Positions 36,039-46,376 of a stretch of DNA of 64,000 nt are shown here, in pieces. Under the pieces are notes generated by a model. The model had not been told where the DNA came from and searched no databases. It saw nothing but the letters and a program-made list of their open reading frames with translations. Within the stretch, counting starts at the first letter, position 1, and every line of letters starts with the position of its first letter. The position numbers and the translations under genes were made by a program. This stretch comes from Chalara sp. BL73 (Eukaryota; Ascomycota; Leotiomycetes; Helotiales): positions 98,362 through 162,361 of the forward strand of contig CAKJVC010000242.1 in the NCBI GenBank assembly GCA_918026815.1, written 5' to 3'.

Positions 36039-37813
36039 TTACTTACACTTCCACGATTTTCCTGGTTCGAAAGGATGAGCTCCAAATTGCAACAAAAGAT
36101 CCACGATGCGTGGATTGATACTCATTGCGCTTTCAACGGGTCTTCCATGCGGGATCAGCTCTTGGTCAGAAGCATGGTTCCATGATTGCCATTCTGGACC
36201 ATTTGGCGAAGCGCCTGCCTCAAGTAGCAGCTTGACCATGTCATAATCGTCATTTTCAATTGCAAAAGTGAGAGCGGTGGCGCCCCGGCCGGTGGTGCGG
36301 TTTCCATGGGCGAATATAAGTGCCTCCTTGGTATGAGTGAGAACACGACTTGTGTTCTCAATCCGTGCTCCCCACTTGATCAGAAACTTGGCCATGGAAT
36401 GATGGCCGTTGCGAGCGGCGATCATAAGAGGGGTCATGCTTAAATGATCACGAACAGGGTGAAGACTGCCGTTTAGCATAGCTTGAATGTTTACATCACC
36501 GGGATATTTTAGCAGCAACAAGGCTGCATCGACGTGCCCATTCCGCGCTGCCTGACCGAGACTACTGTCTTCCCGAGTGGCACCATGCTCTAGTAGCATC
36601 TTAACCACTGAGCAGTTCCCAGATAATGCAGCCCATTCCAAACATGTTTTATATGCTTTTCCGCTTCGGCCATATCCACTGACTTTATGTAATTTGTCTA
36701 GACGCTGGATCTTGTCCAGTCGCACGTCTTCGGTCAACATACGTCGAACGATTTTGTCGCTGCCATTCTTCACCGCATCAAGAAAAATAGCCTCTCTGAG
36801 CTTGAGAAGATATTCTCCTTCGTACGCACAGTAATCTAATAAGTCTTTGACCAGCTTCTCGTGCCCACATCGTACCGCTTCCAAGATGGCTGGCCGCATG
36901 ACTGCCTTACGCTGCTTGAGTCCATATTTGCCTTCAAGTAAAAGAAATACCACTCTCCCATGACCGCCACGACATGCTTTACACAGCGCAGCTTTCCTAT
37001 TTGTTCTGGACCCGTTCCATGCATTTTGTGACTCGTAGACATTCGTATCAGCTCCTGCCTCCAAAAGTAAATGTACAGCGTCATGATGCCCTCGACTTGC
37101 CGCCTGCTCAAGCGGTGGGCGGAAGAAATCGCTATGCACGTTGATATCCGCACCGTAAAAAATCAGCTTCCGAAGCAGGTCCACGTCACCTAGACAAGCC
37201 GCGGCAACCAAAGCATTTGTACTGGCCGTGATAGGCTCGATATCGTGTCTGTAAAGGAAATCTTGTGGTTTGAGATCTGGATCGGTATCTTCTAGCAGGA
37301 AGCACTGTTTTGACCTCTGAACGAAGAGTTGATCTATTGGCTGAGATATGTCAGCTGAGCATAGAGCTTCCGCGTATCTAAGACGTTGAGTTTCGTCCGG
37401 CTTATCGAGGTTTTGCACCAGGAAATTGACAACCTGATTCACTGCCAGAAAGAACTTGCTTCGAAAGGACGATGGCAGAGAAAGACGGCCCAGCAGAACC
37501 CGTGTCATAATCTGCTTGGGAAATGGGGGTTGACCATCCTCAATAAAGTTTGAGATGTTGATAATTCCAGGCACTCCAAGCGATATTAAGACGCTCTCAG
37601 CAAAGAATTCTGTAGGAAGTCAGTAAAGCGTGGTTATAAGTTTTCATGATCATACGGACTGTTTACTAATCTCAATCGGACGAACTTCCGCACACCTAGT
37701 TTCTCCATATACAATCTCGCAAGTGTCTCAACTATAATCTGAAGGCATTCCCACGGGAGATCCATCAGCATTAATCTCTCGCCACATCGTCTTGAATTCT
37801 CCCCAGTAGACAT
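36039..37813 (-). CDS. Ankyrin-repeat protein with fungal N-terminal signature
   Basis: Predicted protein-interaction protein of unknown partner. Two exons, 37813-37660 and 37609-36039, with a 50-bp intron ending CTACAG, give 574 residues. The N-terminus reads MDLPWECLQIIVETLARLY, then VRLRLVNKFFAE across the splice. This LP-E...VRLRLVNK-F pattern is common in ascomycete ankyrin proteins and resembles an F-box-like helix pair. Ankyrin repeats fill about residues 190-570, e.g. PPLEQAASRGHHDAVHLLLEAGADTN, TPLMIAARNGHHSMAKFLI and ATALTFAIENDDYDMVKLLLEAGASPN (quoted in part). ATGs at 37771 and 37765 are alternative starts. The stop lies in GTAAGTAA, so a further 3' exon cannot be excluded. Confidence 0.85.
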
Positions 37814-38550
37814 ACTCAACAATGAGCAGCCAATCAATCCAGAGCAATCAATAAATCGTCTAAACCCCCACAGAGGAACAAATATTTCAACTAGGCGTCT
37901 GCGATGATGGGATCTATATATATGTAAAACGTTAAGTTGGAGCCTAAAGTTGACGTCGGGGCCCACACCCACTGGTCAAGCGGTTTGGCAGTCTCGATGC
38001 CTTATTATTACTAACCGGATAGACAGTAGGTTACCCCTCATGTTCAACGACCATCCTTCATCCATTTCAATAAGTAAGGAGAACAACAATTGCAACCCAT
38101 CATGTCGAATTGTACCAACAGAAGTCGTCTATTGAATATGATGATCCTCAGCGACATAGATCATTTGACTATAGGGCACGTGGTTCATCAGTGGTTGTCA
38201 GAATTCGTGGGCTTCCATTTTATCAACAAAACTTTACAATAAGAGTGCAAAAATCAACTACTTAAAATTGATACATATCCACAATTACTTATATATGAAA
38301 TAGTTTTATTTAGGAGACCATCAAGAACTTTGATCATATTTTTGTTTGCAGCTTATTTCACCTTTCAATCGATGTGTACAGTGAAAAGTCAAACTTTATA
38401 GTCTTGCTATTAGAAATGGTTTATTACATTTCTGTTTGAAATATTTTGCAAAAAACCTGTCAAATTATCATATTTAATTTTACAAGAATTGATAAGGAAT
38501 TGGGTAGAAGGGAGCACACATGTATTATCACGTGATGAGCTGACACAGCC
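37814..38550. other. Intergenic up to the transposon block
   Basis: Promoter side of the ankyrin gene, becoming AT-rich from about 38200. No gene is seen. The last five bases before the outer Copia element (38551-38555, GTGGA) are its left target-site duplicate. Confidence 0.6.
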
Positions 38551-38555
38551 GTGGA
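38551..38555. repeat. Target-site duplication GTGGA, left copy (outer Copia)
   Basis: Five bases, identical to 51591-51595 just outside the right end of the element. Five-base duplications are normal for Copia integration. Confidence 0.9.
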
Positions 38556-38738
38556 TGTCAGAAATAGGGTCTATTGCACAGGGAATCAATTAGAGGATCT
38601 GCGAAGGTATCACGGTGATGGTATTACAGGCTTGTTGGAGCGTTCAGTGATAATAATATTCTCTACAACGCTGAGCAGTAAATGAAAGGAAGACATGCTC
38701 TAGCTCTTTGGCCTACTTACGTAAGCCGATTCCTAACA
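38556..38738 (-). repeat. Left (3') LTR of outer Copia
   Basis: 183 bp, starting TGTCAGAAATAGGG and ending CCTAACA on the plus strand. I count six differences from the right LTR. All are transitions, with the A/T state in this copy, and all lie in its inner half. The original terminal inverted repeat was TGTCAG...CTGACA. A short purine tract borders it (38739-38745, CTTTTTC on the plus strand), as expected for plus-strand priming. Confidence 0.92.
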
Positions 38739-40239
38739 CTTTTTCAGGCGTTGTAGTATTTCCAATAGTATAGAAAATTATAGTGTTGTAGTTCTTTACA
38801 ACTTTTATAGCGCTATTCGCATTTTTAGGCTTTATTAACTCCCGTAACGTATCGTTATACACAGTATTTACATTTTTTTAGTTAAAAAGTTCAATACTTA
38901 TTAGCTTACAGCTGAAGCACGGTACAAAAGTACTTTTAAGTGTTTTTACTGTATTGTTTTCTTGGCTTTCGGCTTTTTGCTTTTTTGTAAGTCTAGTTTT
39001 TTTGCTTTTAGAATTCTTAGTTCGTATATAAATTTTTTAAATTGATCAATTAGCAATTGTTTTGTAAGTGCGTTAGTAAGCTGATTTTTGCTTGCGATAT
39101 GCTTTATTACTAGCTTATTCTGTTTTACTATATTATTTTTTATATATTAGCAGCGAATATCGATATGCTTCGCTTTAAAGTAAAACTTAAAATTGTAAAT
39201 TAAATCGATTGTTTTTAAATTGTTACAGTAAAGTGTAAAAAGCGTTTTAAAAAGTTTTCGTAAGTCGTTCGATAGCTTTTTAAGCTATGCGGCTTTTTTT
39301 AATGCTTTGTTAGCTGCTATTAGTTCGGCTTTTAGTAAACTTTGCGCTGTCGATTTTTAACGTTGTGATATTTATAATACTGTTTTTTTATAGCGTAAAA
39401 CTATTTAATTTTAAAAAAAAACTTTATCGTTTTCGGTTTTTTAAGTTGCGTTTAAGTAAAACGTGTATTTGTGAAAATTCGGCGACTTAGTAATAAGTAT
39501 TTTAAAGCTATAAGTTATGCTGTAGTTTAGCGTTTTTCGTAAGTATCGTAAAGTTTGTTTTGCATGTTGCAAATAAAGCAATAAAAGATTTGCTATATGT
39601 TTAGCTAGCTAGCTTACAATGTAGCTTAAGTCGAATCTGGTTTTATTCGATAAGTATATTAAAGATTTTACAATTTGTCGGTACATTTCGATATTTTTTC
39701 TTTTTAGCTTATTCGATTTTATTTTATTGTATTCGTCGAAACGTTTTAGCACAGTGCCGGCTAAAATAAATAAACTTGTCGAATTTGCTTTGTAAAAGTT
39801 GAACTTTTCAAGAATTTTTTGTGCGTAAATTGTTTAGTGTATTTTAATTGTTTTTTTAAATCGATTTTTTTCGATATTAAAGCTTACAAATAGCTTAGCT
39901 TTCTCGAAATTTTTGTACTTTTATTTATGCTTTATTAACGTTTTCGCAGCGTTGCAGTTTGCTTTACTGTTTATTGTTAGTATATCGTCGACAAATAAAA
40001 GAATATAAGTATTTTTTTTGTAAAATAAATTAAAGTTCGCAGTCGACGTTTTAAAGCTTATAAATTTAAAGTATACTTAAATTTCGAGCAGCTATTTTTT
40101 AAGCGCTTGCTTTAATTTATATAACGACTTAACTAATAGTAAGCATTTTTTTTTTAAGTTGATATTGAAGTAAAAAAAAGTAAAAAACTCAGGTATTTTT
40201 ATGTAAATTTCTTTTTTTAATAAAAGATTCAAAAATGCT

Positions 40240-40244
40240 GTATC
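40240..40244. repeat. Target-site duplication GTATC, left copy (inner Copia)
   Basis: Matches 46377-46381 directly after the right LTR of the inner element. Confidence 0.88.
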
Positions 40245-40471
40245 TATTGAAATAAGTATGCTAAGTTGACCACAGTCAACTTGGGGAAGGGAAGCTTGTG
40301 CTGTACGCAAAGTTTGCCCAATTGCAGTGGTTCAGGGAGAATGGATTAATTAATTAAAGAGCTTTACAAAGGTGCTCAGTAAAAGAAGTGCGACTTTTTC
40401 ACTGATAACTAAGCTATTATATAAAGTATAGCTTATGCTTTACAAGTAGGCTACACTACTAATTTTTAACA
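40245..40471 (-). repeat. Left (3') LTR of inner Copia
   Basis: 227 bp. Outer half is close to the original sequence; inner half is heavily C-to-T and G-to-A mutated compared with the right LTR. On the minus strand it starts TGTTAAAAATT. Confidence 0.9.
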
Positions 40472-40515
40472 CTTTTATTTAGTACATTTGTAATAAAGTA
40501 TATATTTAGTTTTTA

Positions 40516-43500
40516 CTATTTTTTTACTGCTTTTTTTGTTTTTTTGTTTTTACTTGACTTTAGCGTTTTTTTTCGAGCAAAAAGCTGTTTTTGTTTTTTT
40601 ACTAGCCTCAATAAGCGGCAATACTTTTTGAACGCAATACGCTTAAAAAGCTTTGTTAGTTTGTTTGCAAGTATAAACTTTGTAAGTATATACGTTATTT
40701 GTATTCGTTTTTTTTCGGCTAAGTCACAAATATAGTAATAGCAAATGTCGATATACTTTAAACGTTTGTGCAAATAAAAGTTTTTAACTAAAATTAGCGT
40801 TTTTTAATTGTTTTCGCGAATTTTTACAGTTCGCAAAAGTTTTTCGATATATTTTGCGTGTTTTATATTACGAAAAATCTGTACTAGCTATTAGCTCGTT
40901 TTAGCGCACATAGCTATTGCAACGTATTTTGATTTTGTGTTAAATACAGCTACCGAAATTTGTTTTATATTTTTTTAAAAAACGAGCTTTTTGTAAAATA
41001 TAACAACGTTACTTAAAATGCTTTTACGGTTTGTTTTGTTTTTTGCTTAGTTAACGTTTAAATAAAGTACTAAATTGCGGTTTTTTTTTAGCTCGTATCG
41101 TACTTTTTGTATTATAGTAGTTTATAAATATTGTATAAGTTTTTTAAACGCGTTACTGTAGTAGTTTGCGAGATTTTTTATAAACTAGCTAAACTTTTCG
41201 AAGCTAAAAACTTTGTTTAAGTAAGTATAAACTATACTATATATTAAGCTGTTTATAACTTGTTAGTATTCGTTAACGTCGATTTGTTAATTATTAAAGT
41301 TTGTAAGCTGCAAATTGTTGTAATTTTTAATAAAAGTAAACTTTTTTTTATAAGTATCGTGTATAAACTTGTAACGATTTAAAACAGCGTTTAAATACTG
41401 TTTTTAATCGATTTATAGTTTTTTTGTTTTTCGGTTTCGAATAATTTGTATATTTAAAATCTTTTTGATTTTTTTCAGGTTTTTAGTTGTAAATCGCAAA
41501 AAAAAGTAATTGTCGAACTATTCGACGTCGGTTGTTTTAAACGCTGCGAGTACTATATCGTCGACGTAAACAAGTAAAATTAAGCCGAGCTGCGCGTGCG
41601 TAAATAAGTATAAGTTCGCTAAACTTTAAACAAAACTTTTTACAAGTAAATAAAATTTGCAAAACAAGTTTTAATTTTTTGCGGCTTGTTTTAGTTCGTA
41701 AAAGTTTCGTAAAACTCGTAAAATATACTTATTGCGAACTATTACATTATTAAGTTTTGCTAAGTAAATTCTTTTTTAAAAAACAAATTTAGTAAACGCG
41801 TTTTTAATATCGAAATAGTAATACTTTAGATTTTTAGTTGCGACTATAGCTAACAAAATTCGTAACGTATTTATTCGAACTGTTAACGCAAAAATTTCGA
41901 AATAGTTTTGTTTGTAAACTTGTAAAAAACTTCGAACAATTAGTTTAGCTTTAAAACGCTTTACTGATTTTTTCGAAATTGTTTTAACTGTAAAAACTTA
42001 CTTAGTAAAAACTTTGTTACAGTTTTTTAGTTTAAGTTTTTTTTTTTAAATTTTGTTAACAGCGAAAAAAGCAAGTTTTATTTTTATAGCGTTTCGTTAT
42101 TGCGAGTTGTAATTAAAGTTATTTACAGTTTGTTTATAAATTGTAAAAATAAAAATTTCGCCGACAACAGTACTAGCTAGTACTAATTTGTTTGTTTCGA
42201 TTAAAAAAAAGTTAGCAAAAAAGTCGTTTGTTACAAAAACTAGTATAGTTTTAAAAAAAAATTTTACCGGCTTTTCGTTATCGCTTTCGGCAGTTTGATT
42301 TTTGTAACGTTTTTATAAAAAGTATTTTTTACGGTTAAGTTCGGCTTAATTTTTTAAGCCGAGTTTAAAAAATTAAAAAAGTTTCGAATTTAACAGTTTA
42401 TTTTAAAGTAACTTTAAATTAGTTTTAACAGTTGTTTTAGTTTGTAATGTTAAAACAGCACTTTGTTAAACGTGTTTAGTAATTAGCTTGTTAAACGTGT
42501 TTAATAAAAGTTTATATTCGAACTTTAAAGTTTTTAACTTTTTGCTAATTAGTTCGTTGTTTGTTTTGTTAAAAAACTCGACTGTAATTAACTTAGTTAT
42601 AAGATTTTTTTAAGTTTTTATAGCGAGTTCGCTGCTTTTTACAAGCTTAATTACTATTAGTATTCGAATTTCGAAATTGTTTATAATTTTAAATATTAAC
42701 TTTAAATCGACAGTTTAAAAAGTAGTTTTTTTTTTTGCTGTACTAGTATTAAAAAAACGCTTTTTTAAAACTTTGTTTAAAAGCGAGTTTAGTGTATTTT
42801 GCAAACTGCTTACGCTTTGTAGTTTTAGTTTTACTGTTTTTTTTTTAACGTTTTCGTCAATTTGTAATACTTTAGCTTTAATTGTATATTTTAAGTTTAG
42901 CGCGTAAATTTTAAGTTAATAAGTCGTATTTTAGCAGTAATTTATAAACACGTTAATACAGTTTTTATCGATAAGTTTGTTATACTTTTTTTTAGTAAAA
43001 AGTAATTTCGGATTTATATATAAATAATATTTGTTTTTTTATACACGAATATAGTCGATCGAAAATTTTTTGTTTATATAAGCTTTTTTAAGTAAAATTT
43101 TTTTGTTGTTAATTATTAGTTTTGTTGTTATACAGTTTTGTAAATACATATTAGTTTTTACAGTTTCGTTTTAAAACTTTATAAACAAGTTTGTTTTTTT
43201 AAGTATAGTTTTCGCAAAGTTTTCGGTTGTTTAAATACATTTTTCAGCAATACTGTTTTAGTGTAATTTATAAATAACAGTATATTATAGTCGAATACTA
43301 TTTTGCTAGTACTAGTCGTTTAAAAGCTTTTTTAGTTTTGCGGCATTGTTTAACTTTACGCTTACGACTTTACAGCCGGACTTTAGTTTTATTTGTTTTT
43401 TTTAAACTTAAAAATTAAAAACTATTTTTTGTTTTGTTTTTGTAGCTAAAGTTTACATTTTGCGAATTGCGTTGTCGATTATTTTAGCGAAGTATTTGTT

Positions 43501-46100
43501 TTCGCGAGCTGTAATAAAAAAAAGTTTGTATATATTTACAAATACTAAATCGAAAATATAAAGTTTTTATAGTGTTAATTTGCAGTTAAAGCGATTTTTT
43601 AATTTAGTTAAAGCACAAATTTCATAAATATAGTTAAAAAATAAAACTTTAATTTTGTTTTTTAGAGTTGTTATTGTATAAAGTTTATAAATTACTTTTT
43701 TTTCGAAATGTATAAATCGTTAGTAATACAGTTAATAACGAACTGTTGTTTTAGCGTTGCGGTTTGTAATTAGATTATTTACTATATTCGTGTTTAACTT
43801 TTCGGTTGCAAAAAAAGCGCAATAGTAAATTTGCAAGTTTGTAACAAGTTTTTTAAGCTAATTTAAAATTACTTTAAAAAAAATTGTTAGTTAAGCATTT
43901 TTTGCTGTAAACGCTATTTCGTTGTAACTATTAACGATATTAAAAACTATATAAACTTTATTTGTAAAGCGTACTGTAATAATTGTGTAATTACTTTTTT
44001 TGTACTATATACATTTGTTATCGAAAAAACTTGTAAAGCTATTTGCACAAACTTTTTTGCTTAAAAAAAAATTTACTTTTAATTTAAAAACGTATAGTAT
44101 ATTTAACAACAAAATTTTTTTTTTATTTTTAACTCGTAATTTAACTGTATTTATATAATTTAAACTTAACTGTTTTTTTTTAACTTTTATTTTGCGTTTC
44201 GGTATTTTAATTAAAAAACGTTTAAAAAAGTAAAATTAGTTAATTATATAAAAAAAAGCTTCGGAGTTTAAAGTTTATTAAAAATAAAAAATTTTACGAG
44301 TATTTTTTAAAAAAATTGCAGCTGTTTTTTTGTTGTTTAAGTTGTAAATAAGCTTTTTTAAGTCGAAGTTTAACAGTAACGTTTTTAAGTTTAATTCGGC
44401 TTTATAGTAACTTTTTTTCGAATATTTGTATTTAAGCGTTTAGTTGTTTTGTTAGTTTCGGCGCTAATGCTGAATTTGCCGTTTTTCGCAAACAACGTTT
44501 TAAGCAACTTTTTTTTATTTGCAATTAAAAAATCGGTAATTACGGCTATTGCAAAGCTAGTATTTTAAGTTTTTCGACTTAAAGCTTTTATTGCGAAATT
44601 TAAAGTATTACGGCTTTAAAGCTTTTGTTTTGCGGTTCGTTATATACTAAACTGCAAATGCTGTAATTGTTGCTTTTTTTGCATTTAACTAGTTTTAACG
44701 CTTGTTGAAAATATATAGTTTGTTTTAAATTGAAAAGTTCGGTTAAACGTCGATAACATTACGAGTAGTTTCGTAGCTTTTTGGAAATTCGCCGAGCAAA
44801 TAGTTAAACAAGTGTTTTTTTGTAAAAAATGCAGTTATAGCTAAATTGTTCGCAACAATCTGTCGTTAAAGCTTTTTTAGCTTAATTTACGCGTTTTCAA
44901 CTTTCGTGCTTTTTTGCATTTTAAAAGTAGTTAGTTTTTTTAAGTTTTAGCAGCGTGTATATAAACGTGTTCGAAAGTATTTAAGCCGTAAATTTATTTA
45001 TTTGTTTTTTACGGTTGCAAACTTTTTTATAAGCTTTTTGTTTATAGAATCGATACAAATTCGTAGCATAAATAACGCTTTAGCAAACGCTATTATATAC
45101 TCGTTTTTTTTTTCGTCGTTTTATACTTTAAAAAGTGTACTATTTTTTTGTAGTGTTAAAACAATTTAAGCATGTTTTTTAATTGTTTTTTTTATTACAA
45201 AAACGATTTCTTTTTTTATAAAGTACAGTTTTAACAGTTCGAACTAGTCTTTTTATATATTCTGGCTTAAAGTTTTTACCGGCTGTTTTGCTTTGCTAAC
45301 GTAATTTATGTCGAATTGCTTAGTTTTTTGTTAAACACGTTTAGCGAAGTTTAAAGTAAAAAAAAAAAAAGCTGTTGTATAGTAGTTTTCGTGTTGTAAA
45401 TATAATGTAAAAACTGTTGTACAGTAGTTTTCGAGTTGAAATTTGTTAATATAACGTAGTTCACAAGCGAGTGGGCAAAACAAGCTCATGCACACTTTTT
45501 TTTACATACAAAAAACGTCTGTGCGTAACCGTACACTTTCTTTAATTGTTTATAAAAAAGTTTATAATTTATAATAGAGATTTTCTACTTTAAATATAAG
45601 TATTATTTTAAATCTTAAAGCTGTAGGATTTATAGTTATTAAAATATGAAGTAAAATGTAAAAATACAAGGATTATTTGGCCCCCAAATTTTATATCTTA
45701 ATAAATATAAATTAAAAAGCTATTAAACTGTAAATAGTGTTTCTTTATAGCATAGATAAACTGTATTTTAAATTATAAAATTTTATATAAACAATTAAAA
45801 AAGGTGCACGGTTATGCACAGACGTTTTTTGTATGCAAAAAAAAGTGTGCATGAGCTTGTTTTGCCCACTCGCTTGTGAACTACGTTAGTTAAAATAGCA
45901 ATTTGTATACTTTGTAAGTTCGACTAAAAGTTTGTCGTTGTTTTATTGGCTATTTGTTGCTTTTGTATATATTGGCAGTTCGTTGTTTTCGTGTTATTAG
46001 CAGTCCGTTGCTTTTTGTGTAGCTTTTATTGTCGTAATAAGTTCGTTAAGCTGCAAATAGTCGTTTTTAACAGCTTGTTTTTTTTTTTAATTGACTTTCT
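40516..46100 (-). pseudogene. Relic Gag-Pol of inner Copia
   Basis: Only islands are readable: the YVDD catalytic box of reverse transcriptase (codons at 41568-41557) and the RNase H tail with Y-PTK/ADGLTK-type sequence converted to YILTKFILANKLTKLF (40516-40773). The rest is stop-rich. Open frames on the plus strand in this region are artefacts of the AT bias. No function is expected. Confidence 0.75.
45454..45886. mobile_element. MITE with about 83-bp terminal inverted repeats
   Basis: 433 bp, non-coding, flanked by TA on both sides (45452-45453 and 45887-45888). The termini begin ACGTAGTTCACAAGCGAG; the arms 45454-45536 and 45804-45886 match with about three differences, all A/G. The TA duplication and ACGTA terminus suggest mobilisation by a Tc1/mariner-pogo transposase. 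The middle is AT-rich; the arms keep normal base composition although they lie in RIP-mutated DNA. Confidence 0.85.
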
Positions 46101-46137
46101 TTTTTTGGCTTTTTTCGTACATTTACAGTACGAACCC

Positions 46138-46149
46138 GAGCTTATAATT
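46138..46149 (-). promoter_or_regulatory. Primer-binding site of inner Copia (half-tRNA-iMet type, RIP-altered)
   Basis: Directly inside the right (5') LTR the minus strand reads AATTATAAGCTC. This is GGTTATGAGCCC with four transitions, i.e. complementary to the anticodon loop and stem of fungal initiator tRNA-Met (GGGCTCATAACC). It matches the unmutated site of the outer element. Confidence 0.7.
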
Positions 46150-46376
46150 TATTAAAATAAGTATGCTAAGTTGACTATAGTCAATTTGAGGAAAGGAAGC
46201 TTGTGCTATACGCAAGGTCTGCTTAATTGCAGTGGTTCAAGGAGAATGGATTAATTAATTAAAAAGCTCTACAGAGGTGCTCAGTAAAAGGGGTGCGACC
46301 TTTTCACTGATGACTAAGCTATCACATGAGGTATGGCCCATGCCTTACGGGTGGGCTACACCACCAATTCTCAACA
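46150..46376 (-). repeat. Right (5') LTR of inner Copia
   Basis: 227 bp, same length as the left copy, followed by GTATC. Outer half (about 46260-46376) keeps GC-rich sequence, while the inner half carries the A/T states. On the minus strand it begins TGTTGAGAATTGG. Confidence 0.9.

Larger units (their letters stand above)
40245..46376 (-). mobile_element. Inner Ty1/Copia LTR retrotransposon inserted in the outer element's reverse transcriptase
   Basis: About 6.1 kb (5.7 kb without the MITE), minus strand, bounded by two 227-bp LTRs and a GTATC duplication. The interior is RIP-mutated almost beyond reading. A reverse transcriptase YVDD motif (GLILLVYVDDIVLAA) survives at 41545-41590, and an RNase H/C-terminal block (KYIDICYYYI, ILANKLTKLF) at 40516-40773. 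It is a different Copia lineage from the outer element: its LTRs are unrelated in sequence and length, and its pol relics differ in sequence. Confidence 0.88.
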
